Of a DNA stretch of 64,000 nt, positions 60,500 through 64,000 are shown in pieces. This DNA comes from Panulirus ornatus. Lineage: Eukaryota; Arthropoda; Malacostraca; Decapoda; Palinuridae. Position 1 is the stretch's first letter, and each line of letters starts with the position of its first letter. The DNA lies in assembly GCF_036320965.1 (NCBI RefSeq), contig NC_092287.1, positions 5,219,297-5,283,296 on the forward strand, in the 5' to 3' direction. The position numbers and the translations under genes are program-made. The notes under the pieces are model-generated. The model saw only the letters and a list, made by a program, of their open reading frames with translations, was not told where the DNA came from and ran no database searches.

Positions 60500-60904
60500 G
60501 TTTGTTATATTGTTATTTGATGCTTATTTTAATGATTAAGTTTTTATGTATCTCTTCCATATAAAGGCATTCTTATTTAGTCTTCAGTGGATCAGAGGTG
60601 TACAGCCAAAGAACTCCTTCACACATGTCCTTAACTTCTTCACTTTGCACACTGAATTGGTTTTATGCTTGAAAATAGCTCTTTTATGTCCTTCACAAAG
60701 TGACTCCATTGTACTCAAACAGAAATAATTCTTTTAGCATCTTCATCTGATACATCTTTGACTTCAATAGTTTTTAATGATATATGACTATCTGTTCCAC
60801 AGTCTACCTCTTTTTACAAAGTCAACTTTTACCATGTCTTTTGCATGACCATACTATCTTAAAAGACTTCCATTTATGCATCTTTCTCCTCATTTCTTCT
60901 AATG

Positions 60905-61290
60905 AGGTTGTGCTGAAATGGTTTGAACTGTTGGAGAGAATGAGTGAGGGGTGGTAGTTTGAACTGTTGGAGAGAATGAGTGAGGAGTGGTAGACAAAGA
61001 TATGTGTATCAGAAGTTAAGGGGAAAAGAAGTGGGAGACCAAATTGGAGATGAAAGGATGGAGTTAAAAAGATTTTGAGTACCCTGAATATGTAGGAGGA
61101 TGAAAGGCATGCACAGGATACCACATTTGGGAGATGTGGTATGCAGGTGGTGTCCTATTGTCGGTGGACTAAAGAAGGGCAAATGAAGCAGCCAGGTTAA
61201 ACCACCAAAAGGTCTACAGGGTGGTTGATAGCAATGAGGCTTTTCTTCATCTGTTCCTTGTGCTAAGGCATCCAGTGGTAAACAGTTATG
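60905..61290 (+). mobile_element. LINE-A C-terminal and 3' end
   Basis: Plus-strand decayed copy with a local tandem duplication of a TTTGAACTGTTGGAGAGAAT block (60928 and 60958). The stretch 60500-60904 before it shows nothing recognisable. Confidence 0.75.
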
Positions 61291-61486
61291 GAAAAAACTT
61301 GTTCTTTTTTCTCCTTTATACTTACACAATAAGTTGTATTTTTTTCATAGTTTTCTGACATACTTGTTGTATTTACTTTAGTCCCTTTGAAGAATACTTT
61401 TTCATTTAGTAGCAAGAAGGTCACCATCATTGATTGGCCATTTGTAGCATATAGTTTGCTTGTATCAGGTTACCAGGGAGGAATGT

Positions 61487-61795
61487 TAGACAGGAGCTTT
61501 AGGTAGAAACAGTAGGTAGAAGTAGTATGTAGGAGCATTAGGTGGAATAGTAGGCTGTCACACCAGACAGGAATATTAGGTAGAAGTAGTTGGTAGCAAC
61601 ATTAGGTAAGAGCCTCTGAAAACACTGTGTTAGAGTTGCCCTCTGCCAGTAGCCTGTTAAAGTTAAGGTAGTAATGATAAGAAGCAGGACTGGAGTTCAG
61701 CATTTATGGAGACTCTTTTGCTATGGCCACCCCCTTGAATGGAGTTCCCAAAGGAAACTGGCACCAGAGATATAGATGGATACATAGATGGGACT
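61487..61795 (+). mobile_element. GATA-tailed element, 3' half
   Basis: Plus-strand copy beginning in the short-unit array and ending GATATAGATGGATACATAGA. It is missing its head, like the copy at 21345. Confidence 0.78.
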
Positions 61796-61959
61796 TGGTT
61801 AAATATCCCAAGTTATTTTCATCACTCTCATCCACTGATGTATATCATGTGCTAATCCACTACCATTGTTTTTAGTGTGAAATCTACAACCATAGTCTGT
61901 TGTTTGTTCTTCCCATTCTATAAAGTGGAAACTATAGGTTCCAGACTGTATTGCTAATG

Positions 61960-62121
61960 GTTCCTGTTAGAAAAGCATTGGTGAACTTCTAGAAGAATAA
62001 GATAATCTTTCGGAAGGAAGTGAATGTTGTGAGGGGAACAAGAGGACAGATGGGAGCAACAGTGAGGGTAGTAGAAGGGAAAATGGTAACAGGCAAAGAA
62101 GAGGCAGAAAAGAGATGGATG
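61960..62121 (+). mobile_element. LINE-A, upstream part of an interrupted copy
   Basis: Decayed region just before and at the start of the reverse transcriptase (GGAAGGAAGTGAATGTTGTG). It continues at 62397 after the inserted GATA-tailed element. Confidence 0.72.
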
Positions 62122-62396
62122 TAGTATTCGGATGGCAGCCAAAGACCAGGGAGTTACATTACCAGGTAGATACATAAGGTAAAAGTTGTGGATAGGAGCA
62201 TTAGATAGAAATAGTCATTAGGAACATCAGGTAGGAACCTCTGCAAACACTGCACTGGAGTTTTCCTTTGCCAGTGACCTGTTAAGGGTGAGACACTGGC
62301 ACTGGAGTTCTTTAGTTATGAAGACTCTGTTGCTGTGACCACCCCTTTGAGGGAGTTTTAATTGGAACAGGCATCATAGATATAGATAGATAGATA
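62122..62396 (+). mobile_element. GATA-tailed element, internally deleted, inserted in LINE-A
   Basis: Keeps the head (GGCAGCCAAAGACCAGGGAG), has lost most of the middle, keeps the short-unit array and the GAGTTTTCCTTTGCCAGTGA block, and ends in ATAGATAGATAGATATA. It is flanked by similar sequence, AAAAGAGATGGATG on the left and GAAGAGATGGAGTG on the right, a likely target-site duplication of about 13 bp. Confidence 0.8.
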
Positions 62397-64000
62397 TAGA
62401 GAAGAGATGGAGTGAGCATTCTTGAGAACTGCTAAATGTGTTAGATGATAGAGTGGCAGATATAGTATGTATGGGATGAGATGGCATGTATGGTTTGATG
62501 AAAAGAGAGGAGATAGTGAAAGCCCTGCATGAGATGAAATGTTGCAAAGCTACAGAAGTGGATGGTGTCGTTGAGATTTTCGAGGAAGGGGTTGATAGTG
62601 TTACTGATTGGTTAGTCAGGCTGTTTAACATTTGTATGGCCCAAGATGAAATGTAAAGTGCCAACATATAAAGGAAAGGAGAAAAAATACATTGATATAA
62701 ATCTATTGATGTGAGTGAACGAGTCCATGTTTTCATTTGTTTCTAGCACTGTCTTGCTTTATTCAGGAATGGCAGACAGAAAAAGAAAGGAAACAAGCAT
62801 ACCAGGTAAGGTGTGTAGGAGAGTTATCATTGAAAAGGGGGGGGGGGGGGTAGGATGCAGTATGACTTCAGGAAAGGTAGAGGATATGTGGACAAAGTGT
62901 TTGCTTTGTAGAATGAAGAGTGAATTGTATATGGCATTTAAGGAACTGGAGGAAGCATATGATAATGTTGTCAGAGATTACTTATGGAAAATGCTGTAGA
63001 TGTATGTTGGATACAATTGGGAGTTTTTACCAGGACAGTAAGACATTTGTGTAAAAAGGAAGGGAGGAGGGTGAGTGATTCTTGGTGAAGCTAGATCTGG
63101 ATTAAGGATGTGTTATGTCACCATAATTTTTTAGTGTATTTATGGACAGAGTGGTGAGGAAGTTGATTGCAAGAGTTTTAGTAAAAGGGTCAGTTCTGTG
63201 GCATACTGGGAGTTAGGGGACATGGGAATTGCATCATTTGTTGGTTGAAGGTGACATGGCTATGATGGCAGGCTTGAGAGAGAATCTCCAGCATCTGGTG
63301 ACAAAGTTTGGGAGAGTGTGTCAAATGAGAAAGTTGAGAGTAAATTTGAAAAAGAAAGTTAATGAGGTGGAGAAGAGAATTTAGACAGGATGGTGTAAGA
63401 GTAAGTCTGAATGGGCAGGACCTGGAGGAATTGTGATACTTAAGATACCTAAGGGTTGGGCTTAGCAGATGAAATAATGCAGACTGTGGTGAGTAATAGG
63501 GTGGTAGAGGGGGGGCTAAAGTCCTGGAAGCATTTGAGAAGTGTCTGGAAGGAGAGGTCATTGAGGGTAAAAACAAAGGTGGATATGTTGTAAGCGACAG
63601 TAATTGGGGGTAATTGGGTCATGAATGCAATAGAGCATAAAAGGGTGAATGTTTTAGAAGTAAAATACTGGAGGATAGTCTGTGGGTTGATTGTGTAAGG
63701 AATAACAGTGTAATAGAAAAGTGTGGTCGAAAGTGCACTGTGATTGAAAGAGCTTATGTAGATGGGCTGAAATACTATGAACTTAAAGAGAGAAGAGCAA
63801 AGAAAAATTTACAAAGGAGGAGGGGGAGACCAAGAAGGAGTTGGATGTAGTGAAAGATGCCTTGGGTATTGGAGTCTGAACATTCAGGAGTGGTGAAAGG
63901 TATGCATGGGAAAGATTGAATTGGTTCACTGTCTTGTAGAAGGGTAAATGTGCTGTTAGTGGGCTGAACAAGAACTTATGAAGCATTTAAGTTTCACCAT
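62397..64000 (+). mobile_element. LINE-A, downstream part of an interrupted copy
   Basis: Plus-strand decayed copy running through the reverse transcriptase, C-terminal and 3' regions to the window end. At about 62700-62775 it contains what looks like a small extra LINE-A tail piece (GAGTGAACGAGTCCATG and the following tail), and a G-tract near 62838-62850. No catalytic frame survives. Confidence 0.75.

Noticed and set aside
1..64000. CRISPR array, tRNA, rRNA, operon, prophage or bacterial defence system
   Set aside because: None was seen. The direct repeats here are microsatellites, LINE/SINE copies and local duplications, and the gene structure is spliced.

Overview
This is a eukaryotic, intron-rich window, most likely from an arthropod and probably a decapod crustacean. 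That placement is inferred from the protein sequence and from long introns filled with LINEs, SINEs and (TA)n microsatellites. It is not a microbial locus: I see no operon, CRISPR array, tRNA or rRNA.

One host gene runs through the whole window on the + strand. It is virilizer (vir, VIRMA/KIAA1429 in vertebrates), the large scaffold of the nuclear m6A mRNA-methylation writer complex. I could define 17 exons between 2679 and 60499. With one copy of each duplicated exon they join without a frame break into 1797 codons. The N-terminal start (about 100 residues by comparison with human) lies upstream of the window and the C-terminal tail lies downstream. Exon 3 encodes a long Arg/Glu/Asp mixed-charge domain and exon 15 a Lys/Glu-rich tract. 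The rest aligns colinearly, from memory, with the human protein.

The introns are almost entirely mobile elements. LINE-A is a non-LTR retrotransposon with a clear reverse transcriptase (RT). It is present in more than twenty fragments on both strands, from badly decayed to nearly intact. LINE-B is seen as one 3' end. LINE-C and a CR1-like LINE are seen as decayed fragments. SINE-1 appears to share its 3' tail with LINE-A. A 0.3-0.65 kb GATA-tailed family appears to share its 3' tail with LINE-B. A 1.3 kb Tigger-like (pogo-type) DNA transposon lies in intron 16. Several insertions are nested and give element boundaries and target-site duplications.

The main structural anomaly is a direct tandem duplication, 23862-33658 and 33656-43694, that contains exons 10 and 11 in both copies. 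Reading all four exons in order would put a stop seven codons into the second exon 10. The junction has 3 bp of microhomology and is surrounded by a cluster of single-base indels, while the next 2.5 kb of the copies looks identical. The copies also differ by two LINE-mediated gains or losses of 1.2-1.4 kb. This fits best with two haplotypes joined head to tail by the assembler. A real recent duplication with constrained splicing is the alternative.

Region by region: 1-2678, intron with LINE-A and CR1-like remains; 2679-4577, exons 1-4; 4578-25287, exons 5-9 in repeat-filled introns; 23862-43694, the tandem duplication; 43695-52225, exons 12-14; 52226-60499, exons 15-17 with a 254 bp tandem repeat and the Tigger-like element; 60500-64000, intron with LINE-A and GATA elements.
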